Assembly (NCBI GenBank): GCA_044224925.1
Contig: JBGAJM010000006.1
Location: 124,001 to 188,000 of the forward strand
DNA from: Kapaibacterium sp044224925
GTDB lineage: Bacteria; Bacteroidota; Ignavibacteria; Kapaibacteriales; Kapaibacteriaceae
DNA length: 64,000 nucleotides
Reading direction: 5' to 3'
Part shown: positions 44,249 to 52,372 of the stretch, piece by piece
Layout: every line of letters starts with the position of its first letter
Numbering within the stretch: position 1 is the first letter of the stretch
Program-made: the position numbers and the translations under genes
The notes under the pieces: generated by a model
Databases searched by the model: none
The model's input: the letters and a program-made list of their open reading frames with translations, nothing else
What the model was told of the DNA's origin: nothing

Positions 44249-44607
44249 ACGGGTAAATACCTCATTTATCGTCACGATTCAGAAATCTCACCGATTTCGT
44301 CCAAAACCCAATTCCATATCACCAGAAGATTCGTTCCTATTGGTGCAGCGTACCGTTGAAAACATCTCAGGGCAGAATCTTTGAACGTGAGTAAGAAAGC
44401 GAAGTCTTAGGGCTACAGTATTTGGAATGCTATTCCGGAGTAGTATTTCAAATCACAGTCTTAAGGTCTCAGTCTTTCTGTTACGTCGTTCTGCTCTCAG
44501 CCACTGGTGTCAACGGTCGTTGAGTAAAACTGTGCCCGAAGGAAAGTTCTTGCTTAAGGATTCCTAAGGGCACAAATTTCAACCAATGTTTTATGGAGAA
44601 CGTTCTT
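44249..44607. other. Spacer upstream of the transposase, with a hairpin
   Basis: No gene seen. TGTGCCC (44531-44537) pairs with GGGCACA (44568-44574), with GGAA/TTCC inside, shortly before the transposase start; this may damp read-in transcription or translation. CAGTCTT occurs twice near 44455-44480. I see no insertion-sequence-type inverted repeats flanking the transposase gene on its own. Confidence 0.5.
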
Positions 44608-45660
44608 ATGAACCTACTCTCTTTTGCGAGGCTGACAGAAAGTGAAGCCCGCGCCCACGTTGAACAGCTTCTCCTCTGGAGGGACGGCGGTCTCTGCTGC
44701 CCTCGTTGCTCCAGCAAAAACGCCTTCGCCCTCAGTGGGAAGGCGGCTGAACGAGGAATCTACCGTTGTCGAGATTGCAAGAAGGACTTCACAGTTAGAA
44801 CTGGAACGATACTCGCTGGTAGCCACCAGTCGTATGGTAACTGGCTCTACGTCATGAGTCGTATGGCTGGTACGAGTAAGGGTATTTCAGCCAAGCAGGT
44901 CGCCAAGGATCTCGGTATAGGGTACCGTTCGGCATGGCACATGTGCCATCGAATACGTGAAGCAATGCGAGCATTGGATGCAACGAAACTGGAAGGGATC
45001 GTTGAAGTCGATGAAGCGTACTGCGGTAGTAGACGACGCAAAGACGGTTTCAAGAACAAACGTGGAAGAGGTACAACAATGCAGCCCGTAATTGGAGCGT
45101 TGGCTCGTGACGGAAACGTTCGTACGCGTGTTGTGTCTGACGTGACGAAGAAGAGTATCCACAAGTTCGTGCTTGAGACGGTCGACCCCAAAAGCACGTT
45201 GATGACCGATGAATTCCAGAGCTACAGCGGTCTCAACGCGAAGTTCGAAGGCGGACACCACGTCGTTCGACACGGAGAGAAAGAGTACGCCCTTCCTGGT
45301 GGAATCAACAGCAACACGATTGAGTCGTTCTTCTCAACCATCAAGAAGCCGATTAGAGCAACGTTCCACAGCGTAACACCCAAGCACCTCCAACGATACA
45401 TGTACGAGTTCGAGTATCGTTGGAATCATCGAAAGCTTGATCCCGTTGACTCGGTCAACAATCTCATCACGCAATGCCCTCGTAAATCCCTAACTTTTCG
45501 TTCACTGGTTGCAACCCCAGTTCCTCCACGTTTCGTGAACAGTTATGCAAGAAAGCAACAACGAGAACCCAGAAAAGAACGAGAAGGCGAGTTTCTCTGG
45601 ACAACAGCCACCCCAATCAAACGAGGACGCAAACCGAGAAGCAAAGAAAACGCTCTTTGA
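44608..45660 (+). CDS. IS1595/ISXO2-like transposase
   Basis: A 350-residue transposase. The N-terminal zinc ribbon is CCPRCSSKNAFAL with YRCRDCKKDFTVRTGTIL; a helical DNA-binding part follows (ISAKQVAKDLGIGYRSAWHM); the DDE-type catalytic core has EVDEAYCGSRR (first Asp), LMTDEFQSYSGL (second Asp) and GGINSNTIESFFSTIKKPI (third acidic position). I take the ATG at 44608, which has GGAG eight bases upstream, over the one at 44593. No short inverted repeats bracket the gene itself, so it most likely mobilises the whole 12.1-kb unit; the 8-bp target duplication agrees with this family. Confidence 0.88.
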   Translation: MNLLSFARLTESEARAHVEQLLLWRDGGLCCPRCSSKNAFALSGKAAERGIYRCRDCKKDFTVRTGTILAGSHQSYGNWLYVMSRMAGTSKGISAKQVAKDLGIGYRSAWHMCHRIREAMRALDATKLEGIVEVDEAYCGSRRRKDGFKNKRGRGTTMQPVIGALARDGNVRTRVVSDVTKKSIHKFVLETVDPKSTLMTDEFQSYSGLNAKFEGGHHVVRHGEKEYALPGGINSNTIESFFSTIKKPIRATFHSVTPKHLQRYMYEFEYRWNHRKLDPVDSVNNLITQCPRKSLTFRSLVATPVPPRFVNSYARKQQREPRKEREGEFLWTTATPIKRGRKPRSKENAL

Positions 45661-45772
45661 GGTGATCGAAGCTCTTGATGAAGAAACAAGAGCAGAGCTT
45701 GACAAGGTTTCTATTGAAGATTTGGTCGACATCATCCGGAAGGACAGAGACAGGCGCAACAAGCTCTCTTGA
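45545..45772 (+). CDS. Small charged protein overlapping the transposase 3' end
   Basis: A 75-residue frame in a different phase from the transposase and overlapping its last 116 bases. The N-terminal part (MQESNNENPEKNEKASF) is low-complexity; the C-terminal half (KKTLFEVIEALDEETRAELD, then IEDLVDIIRKDRDRR) looks like two genuine amphipathic helices and continues for 112 bases past the transposase stop up to a terminator. It may be an accessory transposition protein or a short cargo gene with a later start. Translation is uncertain. Confidence 0.45.
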   Translation: MQESNNENPEKNEKASFSGQQPPQSNEDANREAKKTLFEVIEALDEETRAELDKVSIEDLVDIIRKDRDRRNKLS

Positions 45773-45788
45773 ATGTACTGACATAAGG

Positions 45789-45816
45789 AGACCCCAATGT
45801 GTGAGCATTGGGGTCT
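45789..45816 (+). terminator. Bidirectional terminator between transposase unit and OB-fold gene
   Basis: AGACCCCAATG-TGTGAG-CATTGGGGTCT, a perfect 11-bp stem with TTCTGTTT after it. It lies between the ends of two convergent genes and can serve both. Confidence 0.85.
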
Positions 45817-45822
45817 TTCTGT

Positions 45823-46311
45823 TTACTTACTGATGGTGCAGTCGTCGACCTTCGGGAAGAACGTTTTCCCGTCTCCCGTACCGATGAATGTGATGCGCTG
45901 GCCTTTCGTAATGGCCGCCGCGTTCACATCGTCCGATAGGCTACAAGTCACCTCTTCCACGAAGTCTCCTGCCTTCAATGATACCTGAACCGTGCCGAGA
46001 ATCTTCTCGACCTTCTCCACGGTTCCCGTGATTGCAATCAACTTGTCCTTGAACTTCTCGTCTGCTGCAACTTCGTTGCCTTCATACTCTTTGTAATACT
46101 CGCTTGCTGTTATGGCAATGGGCTTGGGAGACTCCGCCTTTGCTGGCTCGGTGGCCACCTGACCGCTGCCTGAAGTTGCCGTTGAACCTCTTTCTACGTT
46201 TCCGGACTCACCACTCTTGTTCCTGCTCGCCACTGCTGCAACAACGATCACCACGATCAGCCACACCCACCACTTTTTGTACCACGCCTTCTTGGGACGT
46301 TCTTCACCACT
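45823..46311 (-). pseudogene. OB-fold (tRNA_anti-like) membrane protein, body without start codon
   Basis: Codons 2-163 of a small membrane protein. A positive, Trp-rich start (SGEERPKKAWYKKWWVW) leads into one transmembrane helix (LIVVIVVAAVASRN), a Ser/Gly/Pro linker, and a C-terminal OB-fold domain (KFKDKLIAITGTVEKVEKIL, VTCSLSDDVNAAAITKGQRI, FIGTGDG) of the tRNA_anti-like type. IS21 insertion removed the ATG: the start codon and its GGAGGG now lie at 48978-48990 on the other side of the element. Without IS21 the gene reads ATG-AGT-GGT-GAA-GAA. A hybrid frame through the IS end exists but has no known start signal. Confidence 0.8.
46306..46311. repeat. Left 6-bp target duplication of IS21 (ACCACT)
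   Basis: ACCACT at 46306-46311 and again at 48972-48977 flank the element directly. Confidence 0.9.
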
Positions 46312-46387
46312 TGCGTATTCCGATGATATCGGCCACGTATTCCGATTGATGTCGGCCACTTGACGGAGCGGAGCGACGTTGGTGTTG

Positions 46388-47146
46388 CTATTTACGAAGA
46401 TGGCCGGAATCGTCCATAGAATCGGTTCGTTTTCGCATGGAGTCACCGGTGAGATTGATGATATGAGCAATGTGAACAAGCCTGTCTAGAATGGCATCAG
46501 CCAGTGTTGGATCGGCCATCGTTTTGTGCCATGTTTCAACGGGTAACTGGCTGGTGATCATCGTTGATCGACGGCGATGGCGATCATCGAGCACTTCGAG
46601 CATATCTGTCTGTTGTGCATGCGTCATGCGCACAAGGCCCCAATCGTCGATGACGATGAGATCCGTGCGAGCGAGTTTCTTGAGAATGCGGAGATATCGT
46701 CCGTCACCGCGTGCCAGTTGTAGTTCTTCAAGAAGTCGTGGCAGCCGATAGTAGAGTGCGGTGTATCCCTCCATACATGCACTATGAGCAAGCGCACACG
46801 CAAGGAAACTCTTACCGACACCTGTTGCTCCGGTGATCAAAATATTCTGATGCTGTCGAATCCATTCGCCGCTTGTGAGCGAGAGGATGAGTTGTTTATT
46901 GATGCCACGTGCTTTACGGAAATCGATGTCCGGCAGCGATGCCATCTGCCGCAGTCCGGCACGCCTGAGTCGGCCATGTAGTTGTAGGTTGGCGCGTGTG
47001 GTGGCTTCCCGGTCCACCATCAGGCCAAGCCTATCATCAAACGATAGTGATGCAACATCGGGCATGTCGTACTGCTCACGCAGTGCGGTGGCCATGCCAT
47101 GCAGTCGGAGCGCGTCCAAGCGCTCAATGGTTGGATGTGTCAGCAT
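46388..47146 (-). CDS. istB: IS21 helper ATPase IstB
   Basis: AAA+ ATPase that assists the IS21 transposase in target selection and strand transfer. From the ATG at 47146 (MLTHPTIERLDALRLHGMA) it is 252 residues. Walker A is LITGATGVGKSFLACALAH, Walker B LIVIDDWGL, and the sensor region TSQLPVETWH. It overlaps istA by 23 bp, as usual in IS21 elements. Confidence 0.95.
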   Translation of the reverse strand: MLTHPTIERLDALRLHGMATALREQYDMPDVASLSFDDRLGLMVDREATTRANLQLHGRLRRAGLRQMASLPDIDFRKARGINKQLILSLTSGEWIRQHQNILITGATGVGKSFLACALAHSACMEGYTALYYRLPRLLEELQLARGDGRYLRILKKLARTDLIVIDDWGLVRMTHAQQTDMLEVLDDRHRRRSTMITSQLPVETWHKTMADPTLADAILDRLVHIAHIINLTGDSMRKRTDSMDDSGHLRK

Positions 47147-48734
47147 GATTCCTGTCTCCTGATATCGTGGATGAAACGTCGCGTTGGGCAAAGAGTGCCG
47201 GACCGCGAATATTGGAATGGTGTACAATGGTGGAATCTTCTTCGTTTACGACCGGTGATGCACGGCGGTCACGGCCTGTCTCGAGGATGGATCGGATGCT
47301 GCGCAGGCGAACGGCACCGATCTGGAGCGCCACCGATGCAGCCGCTTCCATCCGCTCGACGGAATAGCTCTTATGCAGACGAATCAAGCCGAGACAGGTG
47401 CGGAACCCTTGTTCTGGATGTGCGCGATGCTCCATGATGCGTTCTGCCAGTAGTGCCGTCTCCGGTCCGATCGTGCGCGCCCATTGCAGGATACGCTCGG
47501 GTGTCCACTCAGCATACCGACGATGCGACGAGGGCATGTGCTCATCCACCGTCGTGTGCGCACCCTTGTGGCGACTGCGTCGGTGCGACGCAATACGGCG
47601 CATGTCGATGTAGCACTCAACGGTGAGTGCTGTCGTACGCACATCGACTTCCGTGCGTGCATACTTGTAGGGTACGCTGTAGTAGTGGCCATCATGGGCA
47701 ATGTGATAATCGATGTTCACTCGTGCTTTTGACCACTCGGCACAGACGTATGGCATTCGTGGTAGCGGTTGTAATGCAGGCTTGTCGAGTTCTTCGAACC
47801 GGCTGCGGCGGTTGCCGGGCAGCTTCTGAAACGGTCGATTGTTCACGACGTCGAGCAACTCCGCGATCGCTTCGTTGAGTGCGTGCAGCGAGAAGAAGGT
47901 TCGGTTGCGTAGTGGTGCGAGGATCTCACGCTCGGTGATCTGGACACCTGTTTCCACCTTTGCTTTATCGCGTGGCTTACGCACGCGCGCCGGTAGGATG
48001 GCCACGCCATAGTATGCGGCGAACTCCTCGTACGAGCGATTGATGTCCGGGTCGTAACGGCACGGGCGTTTGACGCCACTACGGAGATTGTCATTGATGA
48101 TGAGTTGTGGTACGCCGCCGATGAAGCGCAAGGCACGTACATGCGAAGCAATCCAGTCATGCACCTGTTGTGTTTCCGTCGCTTCTACATATAACAGATT
48201 GCTGCATCCAAGTGTGGCAACAAAGATCTGCACCTGCCTGATGTCACCTGTTTCGGGATCCACCACCGGCATCGTCATGCCCGCATAGTCGACAAACAGT
48301 CGCTCGCCCGGTGCATGATGCTGGCGCATAACGACGTCAATGGTGCCTGTCCAGCTTCGATACAATTCGCAGTAGCGACTATAGCCGTAGCCGTCCGCGT
48401 ACTGCTCTCTGTACTCTTTCCAGAGGAGCTGAAGCGTTACGCCCTTGCGCTGGAGTTCCTTGTGTACATCCGCCCAGTTGGGTAGCGTACGCACCGGCAG
48501 GGTCACGACCGGAGTGCTCTCGCCGCGCAGCAACGCACGCACATCCTGCTCACCCAACATTCCCGGCAGGGGCCATGTCCAACCCAGTTCGTGCGCGCGC
48601 TTCACGTACGTGGCGACGGTTGAACGTGCGACCCCGACGCTACGGGCGATCTGCCGCTCACTCAGCGACGTGGTCAAAGCCAGACGAAGTACTTCTCGGA
48701 TGGTACGCATGGATATCGCTCGTGCAGGCATCAC
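47124..48734 (-). CDS. istA: IS21 transposase IstA
   Basis: A 536-residue DDE transposase. N-terminal helix-turn-helix (SERQIARSVGVARSTVATYV), catalytic rve-type core with LFVDYAGM (first Asp), LIINDNLRSG (second Asp) and PRDKAKVETGVQ (Glu), and a C-terminal Mu-like domain (DGHYYSVPYKYARTEVDVR). All three catalytic residues are intact, so it could be functional. The protein starts at the ATG at 48734 or eight codons later. Confidence 0.95.
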   Translation of the reverse strand: MMPARAISMRTIREVLRLALTTSLSERQIARSVGVARSTVATYVKRAHELGWTWPLPGMLGEQDVRALLRGESTPVVTLPVRTLPNWADVHKELQRKGVTLQLLWKEYREQYADGYGYSRYCELYRSWTGTIDVVMRQHHAPGERLFVDYAGMTMPVVDPETGDIRQVQIFVATLGCSNLLYVEATETQQVHDWIASHVRALRFIGGVPQLIINDNLRSGVKRPCRYDPDINRSYEEFAAYYGVAILPARVRKPRDKAKVETGVQITEREILAPLRNRTFFSLHALNEAIAELLDVVNNRPFQKLPGNRRSRFEELDKPALQPLPRMPYVCAEWSKARVNIDYHIAHDGHYYSVPYKYARTEVDVRTTALTVECYIDMRRIASHRRSRHKGAHTTVDEHMPSSHRRYAEWTPERILQWARTIGPETALLAERIMEHRAHPEQGFRTCLGLIRLHKSYSVERMEAAASVALQIGAVRLRSIRSILETGRDRRASPVVNEEDSTIVHHSNIRGPALFAQRDVSSTISGDRNHADTSNH

Positions 48735-48971
48735 TTCTCTCCAGAATACTTAATGATTTCTGGAGGAGGATAACCTCAGTGAACAAATACCCAGCGTCGC
48801 TCAGATCATGTCGTCATGAAACGATCGCGCCGTATTCCAATCGATGGCGGCCAACCGTTACGATTCATCAGCCAATGTGGCCGACTTCGGTCGTATTCGG
48901 TGGCCAATTTCCGTTGGAATAGGTGGCCGACTTCGTTTGGAATAGGTGGCCGACTTGCGTCGGAATATGCA

Positions 48972-48990
48972 ACCACTCATACCAGCCCTC
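48972..48990 (-). pseudogene. Detached start codon and ribosome-binding site of the OB-fold gene
   Basis: On the minus strand GGAGGG is followed five bases later by ATG (48980-48978) and then AGTGGT, the duplicated target codons 2-3. These belong to the gene body ending at 45823. The promoter of that gene therefore remains next to the XRE regulator, 87 bp away, but now reads into IS21. Confidence 0.85.
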
Positions 48991-49011
48991 CGAATGAGAT
49001 TGTAGAAATCG

Positions 49012-49034
49012 CATTAGACCCGTGCGGTCTAATG
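49012..49034. promoter_or_regulatory. Perfect 9-bp inverted repeat, likely XRE operator
   Basis: CATTAGACC-CGTGC-GGTCTAATG lies between the divergent starts of the OB-fold gene (48980) and the XRE gene (49067). Position and symmetry suit a dimeric regulator controlling both. Confidence 0.6.
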
Positions 49035-49066
49035 ACCTTGGGGCGAATATCCGCAGTTTTTGGCCT

Positions 49067-49279
49067 ATGGGCAACTTAAAACTGTTGGTAGGGCAAAATG
49101 TCCGTAAGTGTAGGCTAGCCAATGGGTTGACGCAAGAGCAGCTTGCAGCACGTGCTGAAATGACCAATGACTATATCTCGAGGCTCGAACTTGGGAAGGA
49201 GAACCCTTCCTTGGAGACTTTGGAACGGATCAGCAAGGCGTTGAAGGTTGATTCGTTCGTACTGTTTGCGAAGGGGTAA
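49067..49279 (+). CDS. XRE-family helix-turn-helix regulator
   Basis: A 70-residue single-domain regulator. The five-helix XRE fold is plain: VGQNVRKCRLANGLTQEQLA (helices 1-2), ARAEMTNDYISRLELGKENP (recognition helix), SLETLERISKALKVDSFVLF. The start is set at the ATG at 49067; a GTG at 49022 would add 15 unconvincing residues and cover the operator. It is followed by a 49-aa protein gene, and a decayed second copy of the pair is at 44248-43939. Probably represses its own promoter and the divergent gene. Confidence 0.85.
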   Translation: MGNLKLLVGQNVRKCRLANGLTQEQLAARAEMTNDYISRLELGKENPSLETLERISKALKVDSFVLFAKG

Positions 49280-49360
49280 AGCTCACTGGAGGTACCCCTC
49301 ATAGCAAAAGTGACTCCCTTGACAGTTATAAGGGAATACAGTAACCCCAAGGGCAAGAAC

Positions 49361-49510
49361 ATGGAAAAGATTGATATTCGTTCACTGGTTGAGTCTGCAA
49401 CTCCGGTATCTATGATCGTGAAGGCAGTGCTTGAGGAAAAGCATGTGGAAGTGAATGAGCCCGTCACTGAGAGTGACCAGTTCAATGAGGAACAGAGCCT
49501 ACAAAATTAA
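49361..49510 (+). CDS. Small conserved protein of the XRE module, copy 2
   Basis: A 49-residue protein (MEKIDIRSLVESATPVSMIV, then KAVLEEKHVEVNEP) related to the 48-residue protein at 43939-44085. It follows the XRE gene by 81 bp. The conserved ESATPV..IVKAVLEE core could form one amphipathic helix; the tail is acidic. Function unknown. Confidence 0.6.
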   Translation: MEKIDIRSLVESATPVSMIVKAVLEEKHVEVNEPVTESDQFNEEQSLQN

Positions 49511-49541
49511 ATCTCGATAAATTATCTACTGGGCTAGTATA

Positions 49542-50054
49542 TCAAAATGCATATCCGATACTAAATGTGACGATTGGCAGCATTTCTGCACCACCAATGG
49601 AGTAGAAACCACCAAGACAGAATCTTCCAGAAAAGCCACCTTGTTGCCCCTCAAATCTATAACCTGCTCCAAAAGTTGGATTTAATGCTGAATACGCCAA
49701 GTGCCGAGTCTGTTCATATCCATCCTTAACCCAAACTGTTTGAAAGCTGCACCCACCATATAGATCAATATGGTGGGTGCCATGGAAGAACACAGTTCGA
49801 ATCTCTACTGGCAAGAAATTTGCATTCTGCAGTTGTAAACCATAACCTGTTGATACCCTTAGTGACTGAACGATCGACAAACTATCAAATTTTAAAAGTC
49901 GTAATTCTGCGTTCAATGACACCAATTGCTTCCCAGATCCCCCAAAACCAATATGCAATGCGAACCGTGGTTGTGAACGCATCGTACTTGTTTGCCCTGA
50001 TAACAAAGTCAGCAACAAGCACACTATCAGACCGAGTATTCGGCGTCTACTCAT
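49542..50054 (-). CDS. O protein: small outer-membrane beta-barrel (inner cassette)
   Basis: About 170 residues. The ATG at 50054 gives a signal peptide (SRRRILGLIVCLLLTLLSG); an ATG at 50093 is also possible. The mature part has alternating strands (FALHIGFGGSGKQLVSLNAE, SLRVSTGYGLQLQ, TFGAGYRFEGQQGGFSGRF) and ends in SIGYAF with the terminal Phe of outer-membrane barrels. It resembles O' at 53453-54064 in the IGGxG..SLN.E motif and the GYR..QQGGF..R and SIG[YF]AF ends, but is otherwise strongly diverged. Third gene of the A-P-O unit. Confidence 0.65.
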   Translation of the reverse strand: MSRRRILGLIVCLLLTLLSGQTSTMRSQPRFALHIGFGGSGKQLVSLNAELRLLKFDSLSIVQSLRVSTGYGLQLQNANFLPVEIRTVFFHGTHHIDLYGGCSFQTVWVKDGYEQTRHLAYSALNPTFGAGYRFEGQQGGFSGRFCLGGFYSIGGAEMLPIVTFSIGYAF

Positions 50055-50181
50055 GTTCCTAATAGGAAAGATCATAGTATCTGTGCGGTTCATTGTTTAC
50101 ATGGAAGAAATCACCACTGAGTTGTTGATTGGTTTTCATTGGAGAATGGGATTTCAAGGAATCAACTCGCATCATCCTCCC

Positions 50182-51609
50182 TTAAGCAAATGGTTTTGAT
50201 GTTTTCACATCGATATTTTTGCAGAAATCACCTGATACTGATTTCGGTGTTCCGTTACAACATGGAAGATCATCAGCCTTCCGCAGTCTAAGCGTTTTCA
50301 CACCTGGATTAGGACAAAACTTCCAGTGATACACCTCGCACACGTCGCAGTAATACTCGCAGTCGAAGCAGCCCTTTTCTCTATCAGGGCATCTTTTCTT
50401 AATCTCAGAAATTGGTGGCATACACGATTCTTGTGTACCAGGGCAACATAGGTTACCATTAGCATTTCCAACGTGTCTATACCCAGTTGCCTTTCCAGTC
50501 TCAATATTGTAACTGCATTTCCAAGTACAATGGCTACAATCAGACGCCTTTCCTGCTTCGGCACAAACATCACGACAAGGATTGTCGCAAAGAGCGGTTG
50601 GAACATCGCCACCGCATAGACAAGAGTCCTTATTGCGACCTCCGTAGCCAATCAAATCACTGTCATGAATCAAGTTGGCCCATGACGCCACGAAAATCTC
50701 AGTTAGAACAAAGAAAACAGCCACTTGTGCTAACAGCTGTGCATAACCACCCCAAATAACGCCGCAAGCAGGGTCAATTTTTGCCAAGCCCTGATCTAGA
50801 GTAGCTGCTGCAAAACATGCCACTACCTTCTCATCAGCTCCCATGGCCTCGAGGTTGCTGACGGAACACCACAAATCAATATCATGTTGTTTGCAACACG
50901 ATAAAGTGTCAATTTCAATCTCTTGGGTTTTAAAGAGAAAGCAATTAATCCACATGTAGAACCGACCGTCCTTTGTAACCAGGTTGGTGGCAGGTTCAGG
51001 AAGATTGCATGCATAATCATGGCTAAAATTAAACTTTCCATTGTTTGGATCTCTGTCACCACAAGCAACTTCGTTAATTGATTCACTACGTTTGTCCTTC
51101 CTCAAACGATTCCGATTTGCTTTGGCTCTCTCAAACGAATAAAACAGCGTCGGAAAGAACAATGCAATTAGCCCAAGTGAATCATCTGGCAAATGAAACA
51201 GCTTGTCACCTCTACTTGATAACACAAGGTTGCGCCCATTTCTCTCAAAGAACATCAATATTGGAACCTTGCTGCCTAATCTCATTCGAAGCGCAACTCC
51301 TTTCCCATCGTTTGATTCAACCATTTCAACTGTTGCTCTTTCTGTCGCTCCGAATTGCAAGATAGTAGTGGAAGTTGTTTCATTCAGTGAAACACTAGAA
51401 GCGTTGGTTGCGACCCAATTGCCCCCGTTATCACTAAAGCTAAGTTCGTTTGTAACAAAACTCTCTATATGCTTGCGTTTCACAGCATCAATTCGATCAA
51501 CGTGACGGAGCATTTGATCAAAGATGCTGTTACTACTTTTAGCATTACGGCTGCCCAAATTGCTCAAGGATATCGATGCAAATGGAGCAATACGTGGTTG
51601 AAGAATCAC
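50182..51609 (-). CDS. P protein: Cys-rich phospholipase-A2-like protein (inner cassette)
   Basis: A 475-residue protein starting at GTG 51609 with GAGGAG six bases upstream. An N-terminal domain (1-180) is of unknown fold. The PLA2-like part shows IEIDTLSCCKQHDIDLWC, matching the CCxxHD catalytic motif, then ADEKVVACFAAATL, like the helix with the second catalytic-site Asp in PLA2. A hydrophobic segment (LLAQVAVFFVLTEIFVASWA) and a long Cys-rich tail (about 340-475, over twenty Cys, SCLCGGDVP, DCEYYCDVCEVYHW) follow. No N-terminal signal peptide is obvious. Thirteen bases separate it from A. Lipase activity is inferred from motif only. Confidence 0.6.
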   Translation of the reverse strand: MILQPRIAPFASISLSNLGSRNAKSSNSIFDQMLRHVDRIDAVKRKHIESFVTNELSFSDNGGNWVATNASSVSLNETTSTTILQFGATERATVEMVESNDGKGVALRMRLGSKVPILMFFERNGRNLVLSSRGDKLFHLPDDSLGLIALFFPTLFYSFERAKANRNRLRKDKRSESINEVACGDRDPNNGKFNFSHDYACNLPEPATNLVTKDGRFYMWINCFLFKTQEIEIDTLSCCKQHDIDLWCSVSNLEAMGADEKVVACFAAATLDQGLAKIDPACGVIWGGYAQLLAQVAVFFVLTEIFVASWANLIHDSDLIGYGGRNKDSCLCGGDVPTALCDNPCRDVCAEAGKASDCSHCTWKCSYNIETGKATGYRHVGNANGNLCCPGTQESCMPPISEIKKRCPDREKGCFDCEYYCDVCEVYHWKFCPNPGVKTLRLRKADDLPCCNGTPKSVSGDFCKNIDVKTSKPFA

Positions 51610-51622
51610 CTGTTACTCCTCA

Positions 51623-52228
51623 TTACAAAGCAACAATATCCATTTCAAACATCGAGTAATCCGGTGTTGAGTTGTTGTTTATTCCCATCAAACCCAGAGA
51701 GTATCGACCTGGTGTCTTCAACACAATCGACAAAGTCTGAGCTCCCGAGTATGAGCCTCCTGCCCAGCGAAACACAGGAATCGTTCCCTGAGCATCCCCT
51801 CTCGTTGCAGCGTTGTCAAGTAAGCTGAGTTGAAACTCTGTAAACAAGGGTGAAGATCCGACTGCAAGAGGGATTGAATTTGTCCAACCAATGCCAGCAC
51901 GAAGAAATATGGTTTTCCTCAACGGTGGCGCAGTCGTTGCCAAGACATTCACTGACGTATTCTCAAAGTTCCATGAAGCAGCATCAAACACCTGTTGTTG
52001 CTCATCAGAGGCGTTTGTTGTTAAGACTGAGTTACCAGAGTAAGCGATTGGTGAGTTAATCCAGACCGAGCTACCAGCGGGCTTGTTGTAATCAGAGCTC
52101 AAATACCATTTTCCAGCTACCCCACCTATCCCAACCAACGCGATCAATTCACGCGGATCTGTTGGGACTTGGCAGAGGTAATCGTTCCAACTGCGTACTA
52201 CTTGGCGAGAATTGCAACCACAGCCCAT
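51623..52228 (-). CDS. A protein: conserved 201-aa protein of unknown function (inner cassette)
   Basis: First gene of the transposon's own A-P-O cassette. The start at 52228 has GAGGGG upstream. The protein starts MGCGCNSRQVVRSWNDYLCQ and is the same length as A', with about five conservative changes. In a 67-codon stretch compared by hand, about 32 codons differ silently and one changes an amino acid. It uses the same promoter type as A'. No known family recognised; no signal peptide. Confidence 0.8.
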   Translation of the reverse strand: MGCGCNSRQVVRSWNDYLCQVPTDPRELIALVGIGGVAGKWYLSSDYNKPAGSSVWINSPIAYSGNSVLTTNASDEQQQVFDAASWNFENTSVNVLATTAPPLRKTIFLRAGIGWTNSIPLAVGSSPLFTEFQLSLLDNAATRGDAQGTIPVFRWAGGSYSGAQTLSIVLKTPGRYSLGLMGINNNSTPDYSMFEMDIVAL

Positions 52229-52280
52229 TTTAACCCCTCGAAACGATTTGTAAAAACGTCGTTTACGCACAAAGACGTCT

Positions 52281-52311
52281 CAAACATAATGTCCAGAAAA
52301 TAGATTGTCAA
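52281..52311 (-). promoter_or_regulatory. Promoter of the inner A-P-O cassette
   Basis: Reading the minus strand: TTGACA at 52311-52306, a 17-bp spacer, TATGTTTG at 52288-52281. Same layout as the A' promoter. Confidence 0.75.
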
Positions 52312-52372
52312 GCAAATTCTACGTTTAGCTCTCGAAAAGAACACAACCATATTTGTACTCTGAAACAGGATC

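Larger units (their letters stand above)
46312..48971 (-). mobile_element. IS21-family insertion sequence nested in the transposon
   Basis: A 2,660-bp element with TG...CA ends and the multiple terminal repeats typical of IS21. On the left, TATTCCGATGATATCGGCCAC and TATTCCGATTGATGTCGGCCAC-like units lie at 46317-46360; on the right, three to four GTGGCCGACTT..GGAATA units lie between 48870 and 48968. It encodes istA and istB on the minus strand. Its 6-bp duplication and the neatly rejoined host codons define both ends. It is younger than the transposon it sits in. Confidence 0.92.

Noticed and set aside
44608..45660. The transposase as an independent short insertion sequence.
   Set aside because: No short inverted repeats or target duplication found around the gene alone; the 12.1-kb unit explains its presence.
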